In this document: positions 26,288 to 34,308 of the stretch, one piece after another
Layout: each line of letters starts with the position of its first letter
How positions within the stretch are numbered: the stretch's first letter is position 1
Assembly (NCBI GenBank): GCA_021774625.1
Contig: JAJFIV010000018.1
Location: 1 to 45,310 of the forward strand
Source of the DNA: Alphaproteobacteria bacterium
Lineage (GTDB): Bacteria > Pseudomonadota > Alphaproteobacteria > Sphingomonadales > JAKSBY01
DNA: 45,310 nucleotides
Direction: 5' to 3'
Position numbers and translations under genes: made by a program
Notes under the pieces: generated by a model
The model's input: only the letters and a program-made list of their open reading frames with translations
What the model was told of the DNA's origin: nothing
Database searches by the model: none

Positions 26288-27292
26288 TCAGGATTCCAGG
26301 ATCTGCCGCACCTTGAGATAGTGCAGGCTGAACAGGTTATTTTCATCCGTCCAGAACTTCATGGCGTCGAAACCGCCGCGGCGCGCCAGTTCCTGAAACT
26401 CCTCAATACTGTATTTGCAGGAATTCTCGGTATGGATGGTTTCACCCCTGCTAAAGTGGAACTGCGCGCCGGCGACCATCACGTTTTGATCTTTCAGGCT
26501 TTCCAGATGCATTTCGATGCGCCCGCACTCTTCATTGTAAAAGGCCTTATGAGCGAAAGCGTCAAGTTCGAAAGTGCCCTGCAGTTCATTATTGATGTGA
26601 CGCAGCAGATTGAGGTTGAACGCCGCGGTGACGCCTTTTTTGTCGTTATAGGCGGCATGTAGAATGGCCGGGTCTTTCTTGAGGTCGACGCCGATCAGGA
26701 ATTCACCGCCGGGGCCGAGGGTTTTCGCGGCATTTTTCAGGAATTCCACTGCTTCCGCCGGCGTAAAGTTGCCGATGGTGGAACCGGGGAAAAAGCCAAC
26801 GCGTTTACCATGGCTATGGTCCCGCGGTTCTGGCAGGGTCATGGTCTGGCTATAGTCGGCGCAGACCGCAATCACTTCGACCTCCGGGTAGTCAACCGCA
26901 AGCTCTTCCGCCGCCGCCCGCAGATGATCCCGCGAAATATCGATGGGAATATAGGCCAGCGGGCGGTCAAGGGCCTCGAGAAGAACACGGACTTTTTCAC
27001 TCGCGCCGGAGCCAAATTCGATCAGTTCGGTGCGGGGGCCCATCAGCGCGGCAATTTCACCGCTGCGTTCGGTCAGAATCTTGATCTCGGTGCGGGTCGG
27101 ATAATATTCGTCCAGCCGGCAGATTTCCTCGAACAGTTCGGAGCCGCGCCGGTCATAGAAAAACTTGCTCGGAATGCTTTTCTGCGGTCTGGCAAGACCG
27201 GCCAGAACAGTATCGACAAAGCTTTCCGCCGTGGGTTCCAGATCAATGAACCCGCTGAGCCCGCGATTTTCTTGTTTTAGAGATTGTTTCAT
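26288..27292 (-). CDS. egtD: L-histidine N-alpha-methyltransferase (ergothioneine synthesis)
   Basis: A 334-residue SAM-dependent methyltransferase that trimethylates histidine to hercynine. Family landmarks are SIPSKFFYDRRGSELFEEIC near the start, LIEFGSGASEKVRVLL for SAM (about 80-95), VGFFPGSTIGNF in the centre and NNLFSLHYLKVRQ near the end. The start codon at 27292 overlaps the egtB stop as ATGA and has AAGGACTT upstream, so the genes are translationally coupled; longer starts lie inside egtB. The pair makes hercynine and then its S-conjugate with a thiol. Confidence 0.96.
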   Translation of the reverse strand: MKQSLKQENRGLSGFIDLEPTAESFVDTVLAGLARPQKSIPSKFFYDRRGSELFEEICRLDEYYPTRTEIKILTERSGEIAALMGPRTELIEFGSGASEKVRVLLEALDRPLAYIPIDISRDHLRAAAEELAVDYPEVEVIAVCADYSQTMTLPEPRDHSHGKRVGFFPGSTIGNFTPAEAVEFLKNAAKTLGPGGEFLIGVDLKKDPAILHAAYNDKKGVTAAFNLNLLRHINNELQGTFELDAFAHKAFYNEECGRIEMHLESLKDQNVMVAGAQFHFSRGETIHTENSCKYSIEEFQELARRGGFDAMKFWTDENNLFSLHYLKVRQILES

Positions 27293-28596
27293 AAGTCCTT
27301 TGCCAGCCTTATGCCGGTGAATTGCCATTGGGAGTGCGGGAAAAAGAAATTACGGTAGGTGGGGCGGACATGGCCGGCGGGCGTCACGCACGAACCGCCC
27401 CGCAGCACAAACTGGTTGCACATGAATTTGCCGTTATATTCGCCGATGGCGCCGGGTGCTGGTTTGAAACGCGGATAGGGGGCGAAGGCGGTCGCCGTCC
27501 ATTCCCACACATCGCCGAACAGTTGTTGAAGTCTGTTGCCAGCAGTGGCTTTGCCGGCCACGGCCGGATGATAGCGGCCATTTCCGAGGTCATTAACGGC
27601 GCCTGTGGTGCCGGCTGCGGCAAGGGCAAGCTCCAGTTCGGCCTCCCGCGGCAGACGGGCGCCGGCCCAGGTGGCAAACGCGTCGGCTTCATAATAACTG
27701 AGATGACTGGCCGGCTCATCAAAATTGACCGGCTGTTCACCGAACAGGGTGAAGACCTGCCAGCCGCCGTCCTTTTCCCGCCAATACAGGGGGGCATGAC
27801 GCTCTTCCGCCTGAATTTGCGCCCAGGCGTCGGACAGCCACAGCGCCGGATTTTTATAACCGCCGTCTACCATAAAGGCGAGATAATCGCCATTGGTCAC
27901 GGGGCGGGACGCAAGGGAAAAAGCGTTCAGGTAGGTTTTATGCCTTGGGCCTTCGCAGTCAAAGGCGAAACCATCGCCCGCATGGCCAATTTCATAAAGA
28001 CCCTCGGCAAACGCAACCCATTCCATATCCGGCGCTTTGCGCACCTCCTTCGGGTAAGGGGATTTATAGGCCGGTTTCAGCGGGTTGCAGGATAGAACAT
28101 GCTTGATGTCCGTCAGCAGCAGTTCCTGATGCTGTTCCTCGTGATGACACCCCAGTTCGATCAGGCCGGCGATGGTGCGCCAGTGCTTCCCGCCGGCAAC
28201 CTTGCCGACCAATTCTTGAACAGCAGCCGTGACATGGCCGCGGTAGGCCATAATTTCGGATAATGGCGGGCGGGATAAAAGCCCCCGATGCGGCCTTGGA
28301 TGGCGCGGCCCTTCGGCCTCATAATAGGAATTGAACAGAAAATGATAATCGGGGTCGAAAATTTTGTAGTCCGGATCAAAAACCTTCAGGATGAAGGTCT
28401 CATGGAACCATGTGGTATGCGCCAGATGCCATTTTGTCGGGCTGGCCTCCTCCATCGACTGAACAACCATATCTTCGGCGGACAGCGGTTTGACGAGTTT
28501 TTCCGTTAAAATGCGGACGGCGGAAAATCGAAAAAGACTTTCTTCCGCATTAAGCAGATGAGGGTCGATCGGCAGATGGTGTGGAGATAAAGGCAC
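27289..28596 (-). CDS. egtB: Hercynine oxygenase / sulfoxide synthase (ergothioneine synthesis)
   Basis: A 435-residue non-haem iron enzyme that joins hercynine to a thiol (gamma-glutamylcysteine or cysteine) as the sulfoxide. The N-terminal DinB-like domain carries the iron motif HX3HXE at H152, H156 and E158 and an earlier His in KWHLAHTTWF (H60). The C-terminal FGE-sulfatase-like domain (about 190-435) has FGDVWEWT and VLRGGSCVTP. Start is a GTG at 28596 that gives the family N-terminus. No egtA, egtC or egtE gene is nearby, so the thiol donor and the final C-S lyase are undefined here; a cysteine-using EgtB is possible. Confidence 0.95.
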   Translation of the reverse strand: MPLSPHHLPIDPHLLNAEESLFRFSAVRILTEKLVKPLSAEDMVVQSMEEASPTKWHLAHTTWFHETFILKVFDPDYKIFDPDYHFLFNSYYEAEGPRHPRPHRGLLSRPPLSEIMAYRGHVTAAVQELVGKVAGGKHWRTIAGLIELGCHHEEQHQELLLTDIKHVLSCNPLKPAYKSPYPKEVRKAPDMEWVAFAEGLYEIGHAGDGFAFDCEGPRHKTYLNAFSLASRPVTNGDYLAFMVDGGYKNPALWLSDAWAQIQAEERHAPLYWREKDGGWQVFTLFGEQPVNFDEPASHLSYYEADAFATWAGARLPREAELELALAAAGTTGAVNDLGNGRYHPAVAGKATAGNRLQQLFGDVWEWTATAFAPYPRFKPAPGAIGEYNGKFMCNQFVLRGGSCVTPAGHVRPTYRNFFFPHSQWQFTGIRLAKDL

Positions 28597-28793
28597 AATT
28601 CCGCTACCTGAGACCGCTATCCGTCCGTTAAAGTAGAGATTGTTTTCAACATAGAGACTTATATCCCCAGTTCAACCCTGTTCATTGAATTTAACGCGGC
28701 ATTGTGACAGGAAATGGCAGGAGTGTGGACAAGTCTTCGTAATAAATTAAGAGGGGCCCATGTGCCTGATCCGGTTTTAATGAGGGGGAAATT

Positions 28794-29738
28794 GTGCTTC
28801 TGAAGTTTCCAGCCGTCCTTGCCGCAGGGCTTTTACTGGCGAATTGTGCGCCGGAATTTGCCGGCTCTGGCCCGGCCATCCTCCTATCCCCTGCGCTGAA
28901 CGCTGACCATGCTCTTATGGCGGATGAAACACGTTTATCCGTCACCCGGTGGCAGCCTGACGAGACGATGGAGAGTCAAGCGGTCGTGATAGCGCTTCAT
29001 GGCTTCAATGACTATCGGCATACCTTTTCCCTGACCGGACCTTATTTTGCCGAAGATGGTATAATTACCTATGCCTATGATCAGAGGGGGTTTGGCGAAA
29101 GCAATACGCCGGGTGTCTGGCCGGGGGAAAAGGCGCTGGTTGACGACCTTGTCGCCTTTATCGGTCTGGTCAGGAAAAAACACCCGGACCAGCCGCTTTT
29201 TCTGCTTGGCGAGAGCATGGGCGCGGCAGTTGCTCTGTTGGCGGCTGCCGGCGAACGCACGGAAAATGCGGTGTGCGGTGTGATCCTGTCAGCTCCGGCG
29301 GTATGGGGCTGGTCCAACCTGAACCTTTTCTACGCCCTTACGCTGGGGGTTACGGCGCGCATTGCCCCCAACTGGAAACTGACCGGCAGGGGGCTGGATA
29401 TTCTGCCGTCGGACAATATTGAAATGCTAAGGGAAATGGCGCGGGACCCCCTCGTCATCAAGGAAACCAGAACAGACTCGATCTATGGACTGGTCGACCT
29501 GATGGACAACGCCGCCAGGGCGGCTTCCCGGATCCGGACGCCCGCTTTGATCCTGTATGGAGAAAAAGATCAGGTCGTTCCGCGCAAACCCATTGAAAAA
29601 CTACGGAAGCAACTCAGATCAGAACATAAATTTATTTTGTATCCAGAGGGTTATCACCTTTTATTGAGAGATTTAAATAGAAAGAAAGTCTGGCGGGATA
29701 TTTTACATTTTATACGGGAAAATCAGCACTGTATGTAG
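28794..29738 (+). CDS. Alpha/beta hydrolase, monoacylglycerol-lipase-like, probable lipoprotein
   Basis: A 314-residue serine hydrolase. The nucleophile is S141 in LGESMGAAV; the oxyanion strand is ALHGFNDYRHTF; the acid lies in ILYGEKDQVVP; the His is in EGYHLLLRD. This pattern resembles monoacylglycerol lipase and lysophospholipase. The N-terminus (MLLKFPAVLAAGLLLANC) looks like a lipoprotein signal with C18, although Asn at -1 departs from the usual lipobox. Start is GTG with GAGGGGG well placed. It is divergent from egtB and upstream of the exosortase-type cluster, but A+T content rises at its 3' end and a 140-bp gap follows, so membership in that cluster is doubtful. Confidence 0.85.
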   Translation: MLLKFPAVLAAGLLLANCAPEFAGSGPAILLSPALNADHALMADETRLSVTRWQPDETMESQAVVIALHGFNDYRHTFSLTGPYFAEDGIITYAYDQRGFGESNTPGVWPGEKALVDDLVAFIGLVRKKHPDQPLFLLGESMGAAVALLAAAGERTENAVCGVILSAPAVWGWSNLNLFYALTLGVTARIAPNWKLTGRGLDILPSDNIEMLREMARDPLVIKETRTDSIYGLVDLMDNAARAASRIRTPALILYGEKDQVVPRKPIEKLRKQLRSEHKFILYPEGYHLLLRDLNRKKVWRDILHFIRENQHCM

Positions 29739-29878
29739 CTTATACAATATTTGTGGTTGAGTTTATTTGTTTGTTAACTCCTTTGTCCGAGACTCCCAGA
29801 AAAGCGGATGTTTGAGCGCAGGGCCGGCTCATACTGGCAAGGCTAATGGGGACAAATTAGGGACATTTGGAGACCTGC

Positions 29879-30661
29879 ATGTCAACGACTAGCACGTTAA
29901 AGCCAGCAACTCAGAAAAAACCGCCTTCTTATCAGGACAACAGCCTCTCGGATCATTATTTTCGGTGGTTTTCATCAACCATTGCCGATACGCCTGAAAA
30001 GGTCGCTCAGGCCCATCGTTTGCGCTACGATGTCTATTGTGAAGAAACCGGGTTCGAACCGAAGGAGCTTAATCCCGACAGGCAGGAAAAAGACCCGTAT
30101 GATGCGCATTCGGCCCATGCGGTTCTGACCCATCTTCCGACCGATTCCGTTATCGGTACGCTCAGGATTGTCCTCCCCATACCCGGTGCGCCGGGCGCTG
30201 ACCTGCCGGCCCGGCTGGCCAGCAGGATGCTGGATGAACTTCCTTTTCTGCCAAAAGAAACGACCGGTGAAATTTCTCGTTTTACCGTCGCGAAAAAATT
30301 CCGCATGCGCAAGGAGGATACTTTATATCCGGCGGTCTATGAGGATCAGGGCGAAAAGGCCGGGGATGTCCGGCGTGTCCTGCCGCATATCGCTCTTGGT
30401 CTGATGCAAACGGTTTTCGAGATTACGCTGCGCCATAAATTAACACATCTTTGCGCGATCATCGACCCGGCGTTATTGAGGCTGGTTCGCCGACTGGGCC
30501 TGGAATTCCATAAAGTAGGCGATCTCATAGAATTTCACGGCTGGCGTCAGCCGGTTTACTGCGACAATCAGGAAATTCTGCAGACGGTTTATAATAATCA
30601 CCGCGATGTCTGGGACGTCATCACGTGCCGCCATCAAGACATTCTGGATGGGCTCTATTAA
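29879..30661 (+). CDS. PEP-CTERM/exosortase system-associated acyltransferase (LuxI-like fold)
   Basis: A 260-residue protein of the acyltransferase family found with exosortase/PEP-CTERM loci, distantly related to GNAT and acyl-homoserine-lactone synthases. Visible landmarks are HRLRYDVYCEETGFE (about 37-51), GTLRIVLPIP, EISRFTVAKKFR and a C-terminal HKLTHLCAIIDPALLRLVRRLG. There is no signal peptide or membrane segment. I chose the ATG at 29879 (GGAG six bases before) over an in-frame TTG at 29867. The acyl donor and acceptor are unknown. A ThiF/nitroreductase fusion gene follows after 41 bp on the same strand, which suggests they act together. Confidence 0.85.
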   Translation: MSTTSTLKPATQKKPPSYQDNSLSDHYFRWFSSTIADTPEKVAQAHRLRYDVYCEETGFEPKELNPDRQEKDPYDAHSAHAVLTHLPTDSVIGTLRIVLPIPGAPGADLPARLASRMLDELPFLPKETTGEISRFTVAKKFRMRKEDTLYPAVYEDQGEKAGDVRRVLPHIALGLMQTVFEITLRHKLTHLCAIIDPALLRLVRRLGLEFHKVGDLIEFHGWRQPVYCDNQEILQTVYNNHRDVWDVITCRHQDILDGLY

Positions 30662-30702
30662 ACGCGGCAGGGATATCTGACCGGGCTAGAGCATGGGTTT
30701 AC

Positions 30703-32730
30703 ATGAAATACCAGCATAAATATCCCTATCGGGAGCCGGCGAGCCGCCCTGAAAAGCCTTATTTCAACTATGACGAGGCTTTTTCGCGCAATATTGGCTG
30801 GGTAACCGAGGGCGAGCAACAGAAACTAAAGGAAAAACGGATTGCTATTGCCGGGATGGGAGGCGTTGGCGGCGTGCATCTGTTGACCCTGGCCCGCATG
30901 GGATTCTCCAAATTCCATATTGCCGATCTCGATAATTTTGAACTGGCCAATTTCAACCGTCAGGTCGGCGCAACAATCGAGACGATAGACAAACCCAAGG
31001 CGGCTGTCCTCGAAAAAATGGCGAAGGATATTAATCCGGAGGCGGAAATTCAGGTCTTTCCCGATGGCGTGAATGACGGAAATGTCGAAGAATTTTTAGC
31101 CGGCGTCGATCTTTATGTGGATGGTTTTGATTTTTTTGTGCTCGATATCCGCGCCAAAGTGTTTGCTAAATGCCACGAGAAAGGCATTCCGGCCATCACG
31201 GCGGCGCCGGTGGGCACCGGGTCGGCCTATTTAATTTTCATGCCGGACGGCATGAGCTTTGAGCAATATTTTCGCCTTAACGGGTTTTCCGAGCGCAAAA
31301 AATATGTGAATTTTCTGCTTGGGCTGACCCCGGCCATGCTGCAACGCTCTTATCTTCAGGATAAAACCCGGGTTGATTTTGCTGCGAAGCGCGGGCCTTC
31401 AACGCCGATGGCCTGTCAGATTTGTGCCGGAGTGACGGCGACGGAAGCGGTGAAAATTCTGCTCGGCCGCGGTAAAATCTATCCTGCGCCCCATTATCAT
31501 CATTTTGATCCATACCGCTCGCGATATGTTGTGGGCAAATTATGGCTCGGCAACCGCAATCCACTCCAGACGGTCAAGCGTCACCTGGCCTACCGCTTGT
31601 TTGACCGGCTGGCGCTTCAGGCGCGCCCCAAAGAGGAGGAAATTAGCCCAACCCTGCGGCCTGTGGAACATATTCTCAATCTTGCCCGCTGGGCGCCGAG
31701 CGGCGATAATATTCAGCCTTGGCGTTTTGAAATCGTCTCTGATTTTCAGGTCCGGATTCAGTGTGATCTGACGGCCAATGACAGTGTTTACGAATTCGAT
31801 AACGCACGGCCGACCAGGCTGGCTCTGGGGATGCTGCTCGAGACAATGAAAATTGCCGCGACCCGTTTTGGCTGGGCCGGGCAGTGGATTACCGGCGAGC
31901 GGGACGGCAGGATCACGGTCGAGTATTATTTCCGGGCCGTGAAAGACGTTGCCGCGGACCCGCTGGCGGATTTCATTCCTGTGCGCTCCACCGACCGTCG
32001 CCGCTACCGGCAATTGAAGCTGAGCGAAGAACAGAAAGCGGTGCTTGCAGACGCACTGGGGCCGGACTTGACTGTCCGGTGGTTCGAAAGCGTTCGGGAA
32101 CGCACCCGCATTGCCAGGCTCAGCAGCAAGGCAACGGCGATCCGGCTGACCATACCGGAATGTCATACCGTTCATCAAAAAATTATCGACTGGTCGTCGC
32201 ACTTCAGTCGGAGCGGCATTCCCGCCGCCGCCGTCGGACTGGATCCGGCAACGACCATCCTGATGAAATGGCTGATGAAAGACTGGCGGCGCATGAAATT
32301 TATGAACAGAACCCTGGGCGGGGCTTTGTTGGCGGCTTTCCAGCTGGATGTCATTCCCGGTTTGCTGAACGCGGCGCAATTTTCCATTCACCGGACCTCC
32401 GGGCTGACCGGGCCCGAGGCACTGGATGATATTTTGCGGACCGGAGCGGCGCTGCAGAGATTTTGGCTCACGGCTGCCCGCTATGGGCTTGTTCTTCAGC
32501 CGAATTTCGCCCCCCTGTGTTTCGCGCATTACGGCCGGACCGGCCATGAATTTACCGCTGATCCGCGCCAGATGGAAAAAGCCGGAAACGTCGCCGCGCT
32601 CCTGGAAAGAACAGTTGGCGGCGAACAGGGCAATCCTGTCTTTCTGGGCCGCATCGGATATCCTTTGCACAGGTCTGCGCCTGCGCGCTCCCTTCGTTTA
32701 TCGCTTGACCGTCTGACCGCAAGCCGATAG
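30703..32730 (+). CDS. ThiF/E1-like adenylyltransferase fused to a nitroreductase-like domain
   Basis: A 675-residue two-domain protein. Residues about 25-285 are an E1/ThiF/MoeB-like Rossmann domain: nucleotide loop GMGGVGG at 51-57, acidic residue in ADLDNFELANFNRQ (75-87) and the Arg finger at 86. Only one CxxC (C238, C241) is visible, so the usual four-Cys zinc site seems incomplete. Residues about 318-675 are a flavin nitroreductase-like domain beginning LARWAPSGDNIQPW. E1 domains adenylate a carboxyl terminus or small acid; nitroreductases oxidise or reduce with FMN. The ATG at 30703 is the first good start, though its binding site is weak. Neighbours are an acyltransferase before and a polyprenyl-phosphate sugar transferase after. 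Substrate unknown. Confidence 0.88.
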   Translation: MKYQHKYPYREPASRPEKPYFNYDEAFSRNIGWVTEGEQQKLKEKRIAIAGMGGVGGVHLLTLARMGFSKFHIADLDNFELANFNRQVGATIETIDKPKAAVLEKMAKDINPEAEIQVFPDGVNDGNVEEFLAGVDLYVDGFDFFVLDIRAKVFAKCHEKGIPAITAAPVGTGSAYLIFMPDGMSFEQYFRLNGFSERKKYVNFLLGLTPAMLQRSYLQDKTRVDFAAKRGPSTPMACQICAGVTATEAVKILLGRGKIYPAPHYHHFDPYRSRYVVGKLWLGNRNPLQTVKRHLAYRLFDRLALQARPKEEEISPTLRPVEHILNLARWAPSGDNIQPWRFEIVSDFQVRIQCDLTANDSVYEFDNARPTRLALGMLLETMKIAATRFGWAGQWITGERDGRITVEYYFRAVKDVAADPLADFIPVRSTDRRRYRQLKLSEEQKAVLADALGPDLTVRWFESVRERTRIARLSSKATAIRLTIPECHTVHQKIIDWSSHFSRSGIPAAAVGLDPATTILMKWLMKDWRRMKFMNRTLGGALLAAFQLDVIPGLLNAAQFSIHRTSGLTGPEALDDILRTGAALQRFWLTAARYGLVLQPNFAPLCFAHYGRTGHEFTADPRQMEKAGNVAALLERTVGGEQGNPVFLGRIGYPLHRSAPARSLRLSLDRLTASR

Positions 32731-32874
32731 CAACGGCAGGTGGAATCGATGTATTGATTTCCTGTCACGCCCAACGTCTTATGCTTTAATAAAAATTAAT
32801 ACTAAAATAGGATCATCCGGGCTGATGAAAAGCTTAGGGATTGAGGGGCGCGGACGCGCTCATATACAATTGGT

Positions 32875-34266
32875 ATGATCAGGCTGTTCAAACATTATGT
32901 TCCGAAATCACTGCTCTATCTGGGGGTGATAGAGTCCCTTTTGCTGATGGGCTCGATTGAGGCAGCGGTTCATATCCGGAGCTTTCAGGCGGGAATCAAT
33001 CCGGGGCCGCTGATGGTCAGAATTCCCGAAATACTGACTTATGTGGTCGTGCTTTATGTGACAATGCTGTCCGTCGGGCTCTATCGCAGTGTGACCGCGC
33101 GCGATCCGAAACTTAGTTTTCTCCGGCTCGCGATCGCTCAGTTTTTAGCCCTATTTGTCATGTCGCTGATTTTCTTTGCGTTTCCTGATGTGGCAATCTG
33201 GCGCAGCATCATCATCATCGCGCTGCCGCTTGCCTTTATCATGATCATGATTGTCCGGGCATTCTTTGTCCGGGTGACGGATCTTAACCGTTTCCGCCGG
33301 CGTATTCTTGTTGTGGGGGCCGGCGACCGAGCCAAAAGACTGCTGGAGTTTCAGAAAAACGCAGAGGGCGCGGGCTTCGAGATTCTCGGTTGTGTTTCAC
33401 CAGACAGTGAAAAGGCCAAAATAGACAATGCCCTGTGCGGCGAGGCCGTCGGTCCGTTGCCGGATTATGTCGAGCAGAATGATATTGACGAAATTGTGCT
33501 GGCGCTGGAGGAACGGCGCGGCGCCTTGCCGATCCATGATCTTTTGACCTGTAAAATCAAGGGGGTGAAGGTTTCCGATTTTGCGACTTTTTTCGAGCGG
33601 GAGCGGGGTTATGTGGATATTGATACCCTGCAGCCGAGCTGGCTTGTTTTTTCCGACGGGTTTTTAGGCGGCAAGCTGTGGGAACAGATATTCAAAAGGC
33701 TGTTTGATATTTCCGCCAGCCTTGCTGTTCTGGTGTTTACACTGCCAATTCTTTTGGTCACCGCGCTCGCCGTCAGGTTTACCAGCAAAGGCCCTGTCCT
33801 TTATCGGCAGGAGCGGGTGGGCCGTTTGGGGAAAACCTATCATGTCCTGAAATTCCGCAGTATGAGGACTGATGCGGAAAAGGACGGTGTTCCGCAATGG
33901 GCGGATGAAGACGATCCCCGCGTCACCAAAGTCGGAAAAATTATCCGCGCCTCACGGATTGACGAAATTCCCCAGATATTCAATGTTTTGAAAGGGGATA
34001 TGAGTTTTGTCGGGCCGCGCCCGGAAAGGCCTTATTTCGTCGACAGCCTGGCGGCGCAAATTCCGTTTTATAATGAACGCCACCACGTGAAGCCGGGGAT
34101 CACCGGCTGGGCGCAAATCAACCACCCCTATGGCGCTTCCGTGGAAGATGCAAAAAGCAAGCTTGAATATGACCTCTATTATATCAAGAATTATACGATA
34201 TTCTTGGATTTTCTGATTCTGATTCAAACGGCCCGTGTCGTTTTGTGGCCGGACGGTGTCAGATAA
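32875..34266 (+). CDS. Polyprenyl-phosphate sugar-1-phosphate transferase of XrtA/PEP-CTERM loci
   Basis: A 463-residue membrane protein that loads the first sugar phosphate on undecaprenyl phosphate for exopolysaccharide synthesis. Residues about 10-125 contain four hydrophobic segments; about 135-250 form a nucleotide-binding-like domain (RRRILVVGAGDRAK). A further membrane helix near 280-300 precedes the bacterial sugar transferase domain (KGPVLYRQERVG, KFRSMRTDAEKDG, SFVGPRPERP, KPGITGWAQIN). The arrangement matches the XrtA-associated (TIGR03013-like) branch, which lies next to PrsK/PrsR. Spacing to prsK is 42 bp. The sugar is not predictable. Confidence 0.9.
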   Translation: MIRLFKHYVPKSLLYLGVIESLLLMGSIEAAVHIRSFQAGINPGPLMVRIPEILTYVVVLYVTMLSVGLYRSVTARDPKLSFLRLAIAQFLALFVMSLIFFAFPDVAIWRSIIIIALPLAFIMIMIVRAFFVRVTDLNRFRRRILVVGAGDRAKRLLEFQKNAEGAGFEILGCVSPDSEKAKIDNALCGEAVGPLPDYVEQNDIDEIVLALEERRGALPIHDLLTCKIKGVKVSDFATFFERERGYVDIDTLQPSWLVFSDGFLGGKLWEQIFKRLFDISASLAVLVFTLPILLVTALAVRFTSKGPVLYRQERVGRLGKTYHVLKFRSMRTDAEKDGVPQWADEDDPRVTKVGKIIRASRIDEIPQIFNVLKGDMSFVGPRPERPYFVDSLAAQIPFYNERHHVKPGITGWAQINHPYGASVEDAKSKLEYDLYYIKNYTIFLDFLILIQTARVVLWPDGVR

Positions 34267-34308
34267 GGAGCCGTCCGTTAACGGAGCCCGGCTCAAAAGA
34301 GTGCACAC

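Noticed and set aside
28794-29738. Alpha/beta hydrolase as an exosortase-associated hydrolase
   Set aside because: The N-terminus is lipoprotein-like and the core resembles monoacylglycerol lipase; a 140-bp gap separates it from the acyltransferase.
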